Below are positions 1 to 8,792 of a stretch of DNA of 64,000 nucleotides, one piece after another (positions within the stretch are counted from its first letter, which is position 1; each line of letters starts with the position of its first letter). Source of the DNA: Neisseria weixii (GTDB taxonomy: Bacteria > Pseudomonadota > Gammaproteobacteria > Burkholderiales > Neisseriaceae); NCBI RefSeq assembly GCF_002327085.1, contig NZ_CP023429.1, positions 124,001 through 188,000 of the forward strand, written 5' to 3'. The position numbers and the translations under genes are program-made. Under the pieces are notes generated by a model. That model searched no databases. It saw only the letters and a list, made by a program, of their open reading frames with translations, and had not been told where the DNA came from.

Positions 1-1
1 C

Positions 2-172
2 GAAACCGGCGAAATCTACCAAGGCCGCGTACCTGCCGGCTCAGTGGTGGTATCGGGCAGCATGCCTTCTGCCGACGGCAGCCACAGCCTGTATTGCGCT
101 GTGATTGTGAAAAAAGTCGATGCGCAAACCCGAGCCAAAACCAGCGTGAACGAATTGTTGCGCGGTGTGTAA
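2..172 (+). CDS. dapD: Tetrahydrodipicolinate N-succinyltransferase, C-terminal end (partial)
   Basis: Only the last 56 codons are present; the gene enters from the left edge. The readable end ([12 protein letters not shown], then [16 protein letters not shown] and NELLRGV before TAA) matches the C-terminus of DapD, which transfers succinyl from succinyl-CoA to tetrahydrodipicolinate in cytoplasmic lysine/diaminopimelate synthesis. The family has a left-handed beta-helix followed by this short C-terminal domain. A DUS hairpin follows 27 bases after the stop and probably ends the transcript. Identification is by recall of the conserved DapD terminus. Confidence 0.88.
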   Translation, partial: ETGEIYQGRVPAGSVVVSGSMPSADGSHSLYCAVIVKKVDAQTRAKTSVNELLRGV

Positions 173-198
173 TCAGTGTTGGTTTGAAACATGAATGA

Positions 199-237
199 AA
201 AGGCCGTCTGAAAGATTTTCTTTCGGACGGCCTTTTT
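199..237 (+). terminator. DUS-containing terminator after dapD
   Basis: AAAGGCCGTCTGAAAG and CTTTCGGACGGCCTTT form a hairpin followed by T residues. One arm is a perfect AG-type uptake sequence; the other has one mismatch to it (CGGACGG for CAGACGG). Confidence 0.75.
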
Positions 238-310
238 GTCTGGTTTGTATTTAAACAAAGGGAGATCTTTGTAAATTCATTCGAATACCAGAACACACAT
301 AAGCGACGTC

Positions 311-406
311 ATTCCCGCGTAGGCGGGAATCCATTTTTGAACCAAGCAACCTATTGAATAAAAAAGTTTCTTAAATACTAAGATAGATTCCCGCCTACGC
401 GGGAAT
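311..406. repeat. NIME-type unit: RS spacer flanked by two dRS3 repeats
   Basis: Two 20-base elements fit the neisserial dRS3 consensus ATTCCC-N8-GGGAAT, at 311-330 and 387-406, in inverted orientation. They enclose a 56-base AT-rich spacer. This is the architecture of neisserial intergenic mosaic elements, and dRS3 copies are known integration targets for filamentous neisserial phage. The unit fills the intergenic space between dapD and the convergent pgi end. A related degraded copy is at 53391-53410. Confidence 0.8.
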
Positions 407-453
407 GACGGCAGTTTTGGTTTTTTTTGGGGCTATGAAGTTTTGCAAAGGGC

Positions 454-2091
454 TCAAAGAATCAGTCTTTGCTGGCACTGGCGGTAAAAACGAATCAAAC
501 CATTCGTCGAACTGTCGTGCGGCAAATCATCATTTTGCTTCAATTCAGGCTCGATGCTTTTTGCCAGCATTTTGCCGTATTCCACACCCCATTGGTCGAA
601 CGGGTTGATTCCCCAAATCACGCCTTCGGCAAAGGTGCGGTGTTCGTAAGCGGCCATCAGCATGCCTAAGTTAAACGGGGTCAGGCGGTCAATCAAAAAG
701 CTGTTGCTCGGCCGGTTGCCGGGGAATTCTTTATGCGGCGCGAGGGCTTCGCGTTCGGCTTCGGGCAGGTCGGCCAATTCGGCGCGCGCTTCTTCCAGCG
801 TTTTGCCTTTCATCAGCGCTTCGGCTTGGGCAAAAGCATTGGCCACGGTGAAGCGGTGTTGGCGGCCGACTTGGTGCGGCGTGGTCATCGGTACGATGAA
901 GTCAACGGGAATCAGACGCGTGCCTTGGTGCAGCAGTTGGAAATAGGCGTGTTGGCAGTTGACACCTTCTTCGCCGAACACGATACCGCCGGTTTTGTGG
1001 CCGACTTTTTTGCCGTCAATGGTGCGGCTTTTACCGCAGCTTTCCATGTCCAATTGGTTCAGCCAGCTGGCGAAACGGCGCATATTGTGGCTGTAAGGCA
1101 CGGTGGTGTGGCCGTCTGAACCGTAGAAATTGTTGTACCAAACGTGCAGTAAGGCCATCAATACGGGAATATTGCGGCGCAGCGGGGCGTTGAAGAAATG
1201 TTCGTCCATGGCGTTGGCACCGCTCAAAAATTCGCGGAAACGCGTTTCGCCCACGGCCACCATCAGGGGCAGGCCGATGGTTGACCACACCGAATAGCGT
1301 CCGCCGACCCAGTCGAACATGGCGAACACGCGTTCGGCCGGAATGCCGAAGTTTTCTGCCGCAGCGACATCGCTGGAAATGGCGCAGAAATGGCGCGCGA
1401 TGCCCGATTCGGGCAGGCCGGCATCTTTATACCACACGCGTGCGGCGTGGGCGTTGAGCAGGGTTTCGGGCGTGCCGAAGGATTTGCTGGCGATGCTGAA
1501 TACGGTGGTTTCGGGGTTGAGTTTTTCCAACTTTTGCGCGATGTCGGCATCGTCGGAATTGCTGATGAAATGCACGCGTACGTTTTTGCGGTAGTCATAC
1601 AGCGATTGTGCGCACATCTGCGGACCCAAATCCGAGCCGCCAATGCCGATGTGGACGAAATCGGTGATGCGTTTGCCGGTGATGCCGGTGTGGTCGCCGC
1701 TGATGATGCTCTCGGCAAAGGCCAAGGCGCGGTCGAGTTCGTGATGGAGCTTGGGGATGATGTTTTCGCCGTCAACTACAATTGGCGCGGTGTTTTCAGG
1801 CGACCTTAAAGCCGTGTGCAGGGCGGCGCGTTGTTCGCCGGTGTTGATTTTGTCGCCACGCTGCATGGCTTGCATGACTTGGGGCAGTTTGGCCGCTTCA
1901 GCCAATTGACATAAAAGAACAAGCGTTTTCTCGTCAATGCGGTTTTTGCTGTAATCAAATAACAAACCGTGTAAGGTTTCGTGCATGTTGTCAAAACGCT
2001 GCACATTTTCGGCAAATTGGTCGCGCATGTGAATGTCGGCAGTGGCTTTTTGATGCTCGGCAAGCTTCTGCCACGCTTCGGAGAACGTCAT
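454..2091 (-). CDS. pgi: Glucose-6-phosphate isomerase
   Basis: This 545-residue protein interconverts glucose-6-phosphate and fructose-6-phosphate in the cytoplasm. Family features visible are GIGGSDLGPQM near residue 150, the signature DWVGGRYSVWSTIGLP, FGEEGVNCQHAYFQLLHQGT around the catalytic region, and the second signature with QWGVEYGKMLAKSI near the C-terminus. Length is normal for bacterial PGI. The gene is divergent from the LacI-type regulator at 2512, suggesting a sugar-use locus. The extreme C-terminus is odd: the final codons and stop lie in TTGAGCCCTTTGCAAAAC, which resembles the end of the IS at 5.1-6.3 kb, so an old IS end may supply the stop. PGI identity is very secure. Confidence 0.97.
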   Translation of the reverse strand: MTFSEAWQKLAEHQKATADIHMRDQFAENVQRFDNMHETLHGLLFDYSKNRIDEKTLVLLCQLAEAAKLPQVMQAMQRGDKINTGEQRAALHTALRSPENTAPIVVDGENIIPKLHHELDRALAFAESIISGDHTGITGKRITDFVHIGIGGSDLGPQMCAQSLYDYRKNVRVHFISNSDDADIAQKLEKLNPETTVFSIASKSFGTPETLLNAHAARVWYKDAGLPESGIARHFCAISSDVAAAENFGIPAERVFAMFDWVGGRYSVWSTIGLPLMVAVGETRFREFLSGANAMDEHFFNAPLRRNIPVLMALLHVWYNNFYGSDGHTTVPYSHNMRRFASWLNQLDMESCGKSRTIDGKKVGHKTGGIVFGEEGVNCQHAYFQLLHQGTRLIPVDFIVPMTTPHQVGRQHRFTVANAFAQAEALMKGKTLEEARAELADLPEAEREALAPHKEFPGNRPSNSFLIDRLTPFNLGMLMAAYEHRTFAEGVIWGINPFDQWGVEYGKMLAKSIEPELKQNDDLPHDSSTNGLIRFYRQCQQRLIL

Positions 2092-2511
2092 ATTTTATCC
2101 TTCGGTTCTAAATAACGGCAGGGACAAATCCACTCAAACTTCAATCAAGCAGCTTAAAGTTGATTTATTTAGCTCATTGAATTGTTGTCTGAAAATAAAA
2201 TTATACTAGGTTAACAAATCATAGGTAGGGATTGTTGCAAAATTGTGATAATCAGATTCATTTTGATAAAATCAGGTAAACTCTTTTTAAAACGCAATGA
2301 TTGTGCGCATGTGGTGACGTGTAGTGTAACAAAATTTTAAAAGGCGGATAACTTAGTCTTTTAAAAAGCAAAAATATTGAAATAACATGCAGAAAAATAG
2401 TGTTTTTACTTGATTCCCATCAAGGTTTTGTTAAAGAGTGTTATGACATCGATGTCTGTTGTGCTATTCTCCGTAATATTATTGAAATAACTCAGGTTCG
2501 GAAGTCGTAAG
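2092..2511. other. Divergent pgi / LacI-regulator intergenic region
   Basis: This 420-base AT-rich region separates pgi (minus) from the LacI-type regulator (plus) and must hold both promoters. No gene is seen. The notable element is a perfect 12-base palindrome GACATCGATGTC (2445-2456), followed by AT-rich sequence (TAATATTATTG) that may include the regulator's -10 region. Confidence 0.6.
2445..2456. promoter_or_regulatory. Candidate LacI-family operator (palindrome with central CG)
   Basis: GACATCGATGTC is a perfect palindrome centred on CG, the form favoured by LacI/GalR regulators. It lies 55 bases upstream of the LacI-type start codon, where an autoregulatory operator would be expected. 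Function is inferred from position and symmetry. No second copy was found upstream of the transporter. Confidence 0.45.
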
Positions 2512-3539
2512 ATGGCTACAATTTACGATGTTGCCGCTCGGGCGGGAGTATCGCCTAAGACGGTCAGCCGGGTGATTAATGGTGATGCGCCGGTCAGCGA
2601 CAAAACGCGTGCCAAAGTGGAAACAGCCATTGCGACCTTGGGTTATATCCCGTCATCGGCGGCCAGAGTAATGCGCTCCAGCCGTTCGGGGATTGTAGGG
2701 CTGATTACCGGTGCGATTTCGCGCGTCGGTGATGCCAACCGCATTCATGGTCTGCCCGATGTCTTTTTGATGAAAGGTATTCAGCAAAGCATACGGGCGC
2801 AGGGTAAAACCTTGATGATCGCCGATATCGACAACCGAGCCGACATCGAGCCTTTAATCCGCACCTTTATGGAACACCGAGCCGAGGGCATTTTATATGT
2901 GGCGCAATATCATCAGGAAGTGGTGTTGCCTGATGTCAGCCATGCCTGTCCGATTGTGTTGGTGAACTGCTTCGATAAAACCGGTACCCTGCAGTTTTAC
3001 CCGATGATGAGCAAGGACAATATGATTTGGTGCGCCAGATTATCCGCCACGGCCACAGCCGTATTGCGTATTTGACCTTGCAGCCGGGCATTGAGGCCAC
3101 GCCTTTGCGTGTGGCAGGCTACCGCCGAGCCTTGGCCGATGCCGGCATCGCTTTTGATACCGGTTTGGTGCAGACCGGCTATCCCGATTTTGGTTACGAC
3201 AGCACGCCTTTGGTTGAGGCTGTTGTGAAATTGTTGGCCCTGCCGCAGCCTCCGACGGTGATTTGCTGCGGCAATGATGAAATGGCAGTGCGGGTGTACG
3301 GCATCTTGCGTACGCGCGGTTTGCGGGTGCCGGAAGAAATTTCGGTGGCCGGCTACGATAACCACAGCGCGATTGCCGAAACCCTGTTCCCGCCTTTAAC
3401 CAGCACCGGGCTGCCGTATTTGCGTATGGGTGCGCTGGCTGCGGACATGCTGTTTGCCGAAGAAGTAAGACAAAGCGGCCAAATGTTGAAAGTCGTAGGG
3501 GAAACCATTTGGCGCCAGTCGGTGACCACTTTGAAATAA
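2512..3539 (+). CDS. LacI-family sugar-responsive repressor (frameshifted as read)
   Basis: The N-terminus (MATIYDVAARAGVSPKTVSRVINGD) is a textbook LacI helix-turn-helix with hinge helix; the rest is a periplasmic-binding-protein-like effector domain. The frame breaks at the CCC run 2987-2989: adding one base joins residues 1-159 to the continuation VRQIIRHGHSRIAYLTLQPG and gives about 342 residues, normal for the family. It stands next to a sugar transporter, as the maltose regulator does in Neisseria, so control of maltose or oligosaccharide uptake is likely. The effector is not proved by sequence. The frameshift resembles many others in this window and may be a consensus error. Confidence 0.85.
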
Positions 3540-3717
3540 ATATCGGAAAGATAAATAGACGGTAGGGGAAATAGGCCGTCTGAAACAGAATTCGTGGTAA
3601 GCAAACGAATCAGACCCGAGTGAGCGGGCGGCATAATAAAAAGCAGTACTCAGCCAACAGCTGCTTTCTGAAAAACTTTTTGTTTCAGTATATTAATTAG
3701 TCAGGAGTAAACTTCTC

Positions 3718-5045
3718 ATGAAGATATCCCCACAAGTGGCGATGACGCTTCGCCAGATTATGCTGATGAACTTCGGTTTCTTCGGTATTCAGTATAGCTT
3801 CGGTTTGCAGCAAACCGCGATTAACCCGATTTTCAGTTTCTTAAATGCTGATCCCGGCCAATTGCCGATTCTGAATATGGCAGGTCCGATTACCGGCTTG
3901 CTGGTGCAGCCGATCATCGGTGCGCTGTCTGACCGTACATGGATTCCGGGCTTGGGTCGCCGTCGTCCGTATTTCTTGATCGGGCAATCGGCTGTAGCCT
4001 GTGTCTGTTTATTTATCCGCACGTGACTGCGCTGTGGGTGGCTGTGTTGCTGTTGTGGCTGTTGGACATTTCCAATAATACCGCGATGGAACCGTTCCGC
4101 GCCTTCATCGCCGATACTGTGCCGGAACACCAACAAGCCAGCGGCTTCTTGATGCAGTCGGTGTTTACCGGTTTGGGTATTACCTTGGCCAACGTGTCGC
4201 TGTATATCTTTCAGCAAATCGGCTGGTTGCAGCAAACTTCAGAAGCGGGCATTCCTTACTGGGTGTTCGGTTCGTTCTATATCGGTGCCGTCTGCTCGAT
4301 TGGTTCGGTATTGGTGACTGTGTTATCTACACCTGAACACGAGCCTTCTGCCGAAGAGATGGCAGCCTTGCGTGCGAAAAAAGAGCAATCTGCTATTGCT
4401 GAAATCTTCATTGCGATTAAAGAAATGCCTTTTGCTTTGTGGCAATTGGCTTTGGTGTACCTGTTCCAATGGTATGCGCTGTTTATCTACTGGCAATACA
4501 TTTCGCACAGTATCGTGCAATCGGTGTGGAACTCGACTTCTACCGACAAAGCCGCTTACGAACAAGCCGTGGCATGGACCGGATTGGTCAACGGTTTCTA
4601 CAACATCGTGACCTTTATTTCCGCTTTCGGCCTGATGTGGATGGCGAAAAAATACGCCGCCAAATATGTGCATGCGTTTGCCGTGACATTGGCTGCCTTA
4701 GCGTTGCTGACTATTCCGCACATCGGCAACAAATATCTGATGTTCGTACCGATGATTGGTTTCGGTATCGGTTGGGCTTCGATGATGGGTGTGCCGTTTA
4801 TGATTGTGGTGCATTCGATTCCGAAAGAGCGTTACGGCGTGTATATGGGTATTGTGAACATGATGATTGTGATCCCAATGCTGATCGAAACCGTGACTTT
4901 CGGTTGGGTTTACGATACCTTCTTGGGCTCGAATCCGGCCAACGCCATGACTTTTGCCGGCGTATTCTTGGCGATTGCCGCCTTCCTGACCTTATTGATT
5001 AAAACCACCAACAAGCCTGCCGGTGCAGAAAACAGAGCGGCTTAA
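3718..5045 (+). CDS. MFS/GPH-type sugar (probably maltose) transporter (frameshifted as read)
   Basis: A polytopic inner-membrane permease. It carries the MFS loop 2-3 signature region ([19 protein letters not shown]) and about twelve hydrophobic segments, similar to the transporter of the neisserial maltose locus. The frame breaks at GGG 3982-3984; one added G joins the reading RRRPYFLIG to [16 protein letters not shown] and restores about 442 residues. RBS CAGGAG precedes the ATG. In related Neisseria this gene is followed by aldose epimerase, maltose phosphorylase and beta-phosphoglucomutase. Here an IS begins 26 bases after the stop, so these partners are absent from the locus. The substrate is inferred from synteny. 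Confidence 0.83.
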
Positions 5046-5070
5046 TTAAAAGCTGCAGACATCAAGGTCA

Positions 5071-6273
5071 GGACCTTTGCAAAAAACCCAAAACTCCCCT
5101 AAATTCCCCTAAAGAATTCAGAGGCGTTTTTTTATGAGCAGCTTCTTCCAGCAACAAGCCCGAATCATGACGGGCAAACATACCGGCAGCTGCCCGTTGC
5201 TCAAAATTAACCGGCTGCCCGATTGGCAGCCCGCCGGACAACTGCCCAACCGGCAAAAGACCCGTTACATCCGCGGTCACCGCGGCCGCCCCGCCTATCC
5301 GCTGCCGCCCATGCTCAAAGCCGTATTGCCCGGCCAATGGCACAGCCTTTCCGATCCGGAATCGGAACGCTGTTCAGCCGCCCGTCCGGATTTCTGCTTC
5401 TTCTGCGGCTTTGATGAAGCCGCCTTACCCGGCCGCAGCACCCCCTGCCGTTTCCGCAACCGGCCGGCACAGGATGAAGCCTTAGCCCGGCTTCCCGAAC
5501 CGGTTAACCGCCGGCTGACCGAAAAAGGCTTAAAAACAGAGAAAGCCCCGGCAGCAGTGATTGACGCCGCCATCATCCAAACTGCCGGCGGCAAACAGCG
5601 TCAGGCTGTCGAAACCGATGAAAACGGCATCACTGCCGAAACCCTGCCCGGCAAAGACAAGGATGCGCGCCGGGTGAAGAAAGAGGGCAGATTCACCTTG
5701 GGCTGCAAACAACACACCCGCACCGGTTCGGAAGGCTGTATCGGGAAACTGCACACCACCCCGGCCGACGCCCGTGAGTGCAACCATTTCGGACCGCTGC
5801 CGGACGGCACCGCACCCGGAACAACCGTCTATGCCGATAAGGGGTATGACAGTAAAGCCAACCGGGAGCATCTGCAAAGCAAACGGCTGTCCGGCGGCAT
5901 GATGCGTAAGGCACAGCGGGGCAAACCTTTAACGGAGCAGGAGAAACAGCGCAATACGCAGCTGTCGGAAGTGCGCTGTGCGGCCGGGCAAACCTTCGGT
6001 ACGCCGCACCGGAAATCCGGCTGTAAAAGAGCGCGTTATTTCGGTTTACGGAAAGTACCGGCGCAAAGCCATTTGAAAGCGGTGTGCCTGAACCTGCCAA
6101 AGGCAGCCGGCAGGCTTCGTGTGCCTGCTGCTGCCTGAAAAGGGCAACGGGCACCCGATAAAGGGGCTGATTGGGGGAAATACGGACGGGAAACACGTCT
6201 GAAAATGAAAAAACGGTTACCTGATTGTTCAGGTAACCGTTTGGATGGGGTGGCCGGTATTTTGCAAAGGTCT
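5071..6273 (+). mobile_element. IS5-family (IS1106-like) insertion sequence, decayed
   Basis: Inverted ends are visible: GGACCTTTGCAAAA at 5071 and TTTTGCAAAGGTCTC ending near 6274. Between them is one transposase gene (5134-6138). A 13-base perfect hairpin (AACGGTTACCTGA with loop TTGT, 6212-6241) near the right end is probably a terminator. TCA flanks both ends and could be a short target duplication, but the exact boundary is uncertain by one to three bases. The element sits directly behind the sugar transporter and in front of a 5'-truncated gene. Confidence 0.85.
5134..6138 (+). CDS. IS5-family transposase, probably inactive
   Basis: The 334-residue product resembles IS1106-type neisserial transposases throughout (MSSFFQQQA, FRNRPAQDEALARL, WVKK-like RRVKKEGRFTLGCKQHTRT, GTTVYADKGYDSK, YFGL-K-PAQSHLKAVCLNL). 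The DDE catalytic fold can be followed: first Asp in VIDAAIIQTAGG, second Asp in VYADKGYDS. The Glu expected in the VEQ/RTFG motif is replaced, reading CAAGQTFGTPHRK, and the flanking arginine-rich segment is altered. Without the Glu the protein should not catalyse transposition. Amino-acid drift elsewhere (PDFCFFCGFDEAALPG) also suggests decay. The family assignment is secure. Confidence 0.85.
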   Translation: MSSFFQQQARIMTGKHTGSCPLLKINRLPDWQPAGQLPNRQKTRYIRGHRGRPAYPLPPMLKAVLPGQWHSLSDPESERCSAARPDFCFFCGFDEAALPGRSTPCRFRNRPAQDEALARLPEPVNRRLTEKGLKTEKAPAAVIDAAIIQTAGGKQRQAVETDENGITAETLPGKDKDARRVKKEGRFTLGCKQHTRTGSEGCIGKLHTTPADARECNHFGPLPDGTAPGTTVYADKGYDSKANREHLQSKRLSGGMMRKAQRGKPLTEQEKQRNTQLSEVRCAAGQTFGTPHRKSGCKRARYFGLRKVPAQSHLKAVCLNLPKAAGRLRVPAAA

Positions 6274-6694
6274 CAAGATGACAGCAGCGGATTCGAGTTT
6301 GCACAAGATATGCTGCAAGGCGATGTGACTTATGCCATTAATTTTGACCGGATTCAGTTTCACCCTGAAAAAGGTTATCTGATTTTCAAATATTTGCGTT
6401 GTCACGAATCGTAATCGGTCAATCCACACACCTCGCATCCGAATCGTTATTTTTCAGAAAAACAAATTCAAATTTTTGTCTTTATTCAAAATCGCCCAAG
6501 ATTTGAACGCCACTTTATATTTGGTCAATTATGCGGCAAAAGGTACGCCGCACGCGGATAAAGTGCGTTTGATGAAGGTGGTGAGTGTGAAAGAAGGGCG
6601 CAGCGAGCCGGTAGAAACGATGAATGTTGAAACCACACGCGAAGCATTCAGTGCATAGTTTCGTAAGCTGAATCGGGAATGCTGTTTAGGGTAA
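6272..6694 (+). pseudogene. 5'-truncated remnant of an unrecognised protein gene, next to the IS
   Basis: Reading directly out of the IS right end gives DDSSGFEFAQDMLQGDVTYAI, then an HPEKGYLIFKYL segment, a TAA at 6412-6414, a shift near the TTTTT run at 6450, then FKIAQDLNATLYLVNYAAKG and, past a TAG at 6656-6658 (probably a former TGG), FRKLNREC to a final TAA. Joined together these look like the C-terminal ~135 residues of one protein. It has lost its start and carries two nonsense codons and one indel. I do not recognise the family. Confidence 0.55.
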
Positions 6695-6695
6695 G

Positions 6696-6727
6696 AAAAG
6701 GCCGTCTGAATTTCAGACGGCCTTTTC
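6696..6727. terminator. DUS inverted-pair bidirectional terminator
   Basis: AAAAGGCCGTCTGAA is followed at once by TTCAGACGGCCTTTT, a perfect inverted DUS pair with A and T tails on opposite sides. It can end both the remnant to the left and the min-oxyR operon arriving from the right. Confidence 0.85.
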
Positions 6728-6740
6728 TAAATGAGTCAAA

Positions 6741-7660
6741 TTAATCTTTTACAAACGATACACCGTTTAATTGCGAATTTAAAATCGCGGCGCGCAAAGC
6801 GGTCAATGCTTTCGGGCGCACGAAATTGCGACGGTAGGCCAACACTACGCGACGAGTGGGGCAGTGCCTTCAAACGGAATGATGCTGAACAATAAGTGAT
6901 CGTTTTCCGTCAAAGCGGTGGCCGGCATCACGCTGATGGCCAAGCCGCTGGCAACCATGTGGCGGATGGTATTGATGGAGCTGCCTTGCAAGGTGTTGGT
7001 CAAACCTTGGATTTTCTGCTTGGCGGCCAATTCCGAACAGCTCGACAACACTTGGTCGCGCATACAGTTGCCCTCGGTCAGCAGTAAAACCTGTTCTTCG
7101 GCCAGCATCTGCGGCGTAATCGCATCCAATTCCTCGAAATGGTGGCCTTTGGGCACAATCACGAAAAACGGTTCATCATAAAGAGGCTCGGTCACAATGC
7201 CTGGCTCTTGAAATGGCTCGGCCACCACCGCGGCATCCAAATCACCGCGTTTGAGCGATTCGGTGAGTGTGTAGGTGTAGTTTTCTTCGAGCATCAGCGG
7301 CATTTTCGGTGCGGTGTCGCGCAAAGAAACAATCAATTTAGGCAGCAGATAAGGTGCGACGGTAAAAATCAGCCCCAGCTTAAATGCGCCTTCCAATTCG
7401 TTTTGCTCTTCATTGGCCAAGTGCTTGATTAGATCAGCTTCTTCCAACACACGGCGGGCTTGGGCAACGATGCGTTCGCCTGCTTCGGTGGTGATGATGT
7501 CGTTGCTGCTGCGGTCAAACAGTGAAACCGACAGCTCTTCTTCCAGCTTTTTAATTGCAATGGAAAGGGTGGGCTGGCTGACAAAGCAGCGGCGTGCGGC
7601 ACGCCCGAAATGGTGTTCTTGCGCAACGGCTACGATGTAACGCAATTCGGTTAAAGTCAT
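6741..7660 (-). CDS. oxyR: OxyR, LysR-type peroxide sensor (frameshifted near the 3' end as read)
   Basis: A cytoplasmic LysR-type regulator with N-terminal winged HTH ([29 protein letters not shown]) and the OxyR redox pair C199 and C208 in [13 protein letters not shown], with the same numbering as E. coli OxyR. The frame breaks at the GGGG run 6858-6861. Adding one base turns an early stop after EGTAP into [21 protein letters not shown] and gives 306 residues, the normal OxyR length. Its ATG overlaps the minE stop (ATGA), so it is translationally coupled to the min operon, as in other Neisseria. Expected targets are catalase and peroxide defence. Confidence 0.92.
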
Positions 7661-7932
7661 TCAGCAGCCTTTTTCTGTTCAGGCAGGGTAATGTTCAGTT
7701 CAAGAACGTCCAAGCCGTCTTGTTTCTCTTGGGAAATGCGGATGTCGTTTAAAGAAACATTCACGTATTTAGACAGCACTTCCAACAATTCTTTGCGCAG
7801 GGTCGGCAGGTAATCCGGCGCGCCGGTACCGTTTTCGTTGGCACGCTCTTGTGCGATGATGATTTGCAGGCGGTCGCGGGCAACTTCGGCGGTTTTGGCT
7901 TTTCTGCCGAACAGCTTATCTAACAAAGACAT
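7657..7932 (-). CDS. minE: MinE, topological specificity factor of division-site selection
   Basis: This 91-residue protein starts [31 protein letters not shown]: an N-terminal membrane-targeting amphipathic segment, then the MinD-ATPase-activating region ([10 protein letters not shown]), then the C-terminal topological domain. MinE drives pole-to-pole oscillation of MinCD so that the septum forms at midcell, which matters in cocci with changing division planes. It lies 3 bases downstream of minD and overlaps oxyR. It is intact and of normal length. Confidence 0.96.
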   Translation of the reverse strand: MSLLDKLFGRKAKTAEVARDRLQIIIAQERANENGTGAPDYLPTLRKELLEVLSKYVNVSLNDIRISQEKQDGLDVLELNITLPEQKKAAE

Positions 7933-7935
7933 GGC

Positions 7936-8750
7936 TTAACCTCCGAACAAACGTTTGAAGAAGCCTTTTTTCTCTGCTTCGAGGAAACGCATTTCGCGGT
8001 TTTCGCCAAGCAGACGGGCAATCACATCTTTATAGGCTTCGGCAGCTGCCGCGCTGTTTTGGTGGATGACCGGTTCGCCGGCGTTGGATGCCTGTAGTAC
8101 ATTTTCAGATTCAGGAATTACGCCAAAAGCGGAATACGCAGAATGTCGCAAATGTCCTGCACCGACAGCATCTCGCCTTTTTCCACGCGTTCCGGCGAAT
8201 AGCGGGTAATCAGCAGGTGCTCTTTCACGGTGCCGCCTTGTTCGGCCTTACGCGACTTGCTCTGCAAAATGCCCAAGATACGGTCGGAGTCACGCACGCT
8301 TGATACTTCGGGGTTGGTGGTGATGATGGCTTCATCGGCAAAATACAGCGCCATCAAGGCACCTTGCTCGATACCGGCCGGCGAGTCGCAGATGATGTAT
8401 TCGAAGCCCAGTTTTTTACCGGCCAATTCTTCCATCACTTTTTCCACACCTTCGCGGGTCAGCGCGTCTTTGTCGCGGGTTTGCGATGCAGGCAGGATGA
8501 ACAGGTTTTCGCAGTTTTTGTCTTTAATCAGGGCTTGGTTGAGTGTGGCTTCGCCTTGAATCACATTGATTAAGTCATACACGACGCGGCGCTCGCAACC
8601 CATAATCAAGTCGAGATTACGCAAGCCTACGTCGAAATCGATTACGGCGGTTTTGTGGCCGCGCAAGGCCAAACCGCTTGCAATACTGGCGCTGGTGGTG
8701 GTTTTGCCTACGCCGCCTTTACCTGAAGTTACTACGATGATTTTTGCCAC
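7936..8750 (-). CDS. minD: MinD, septum-site ATPase (frameshifted as read)
   Basis: A ParA/MinD-type ATPase with deviant Walker A GKGGVGKTT at residues 11-19 and a C-terminal membrane-binding amphipathic helix (KKGFFKRLFGG). It recruits MinC to the membrane. The frame breaks near 8123-8124 (CC, or the adjacent AAAA). One added base changes IPLLA-stop to IPLLGVIPESENVLQASNAG and restores about 271 residues. The domain order and C-terminal helix are intact after repair, so consensus error or a very recent mutation is more likely than a decayed gene. Confidence 0.92.
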
Positions 8751-8792
8751 GATATTTCCTTTTTCAAATATTAAATTTAAGATTTTAAAACA

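Noticed and set aside
2980..3030. Programmed frameshifting in the LacI-type regulator and other broken genes
   Set aside because: No slippery heptamer with downstream structure is shared among the sites; one missing base in a homopolymer explains each better.
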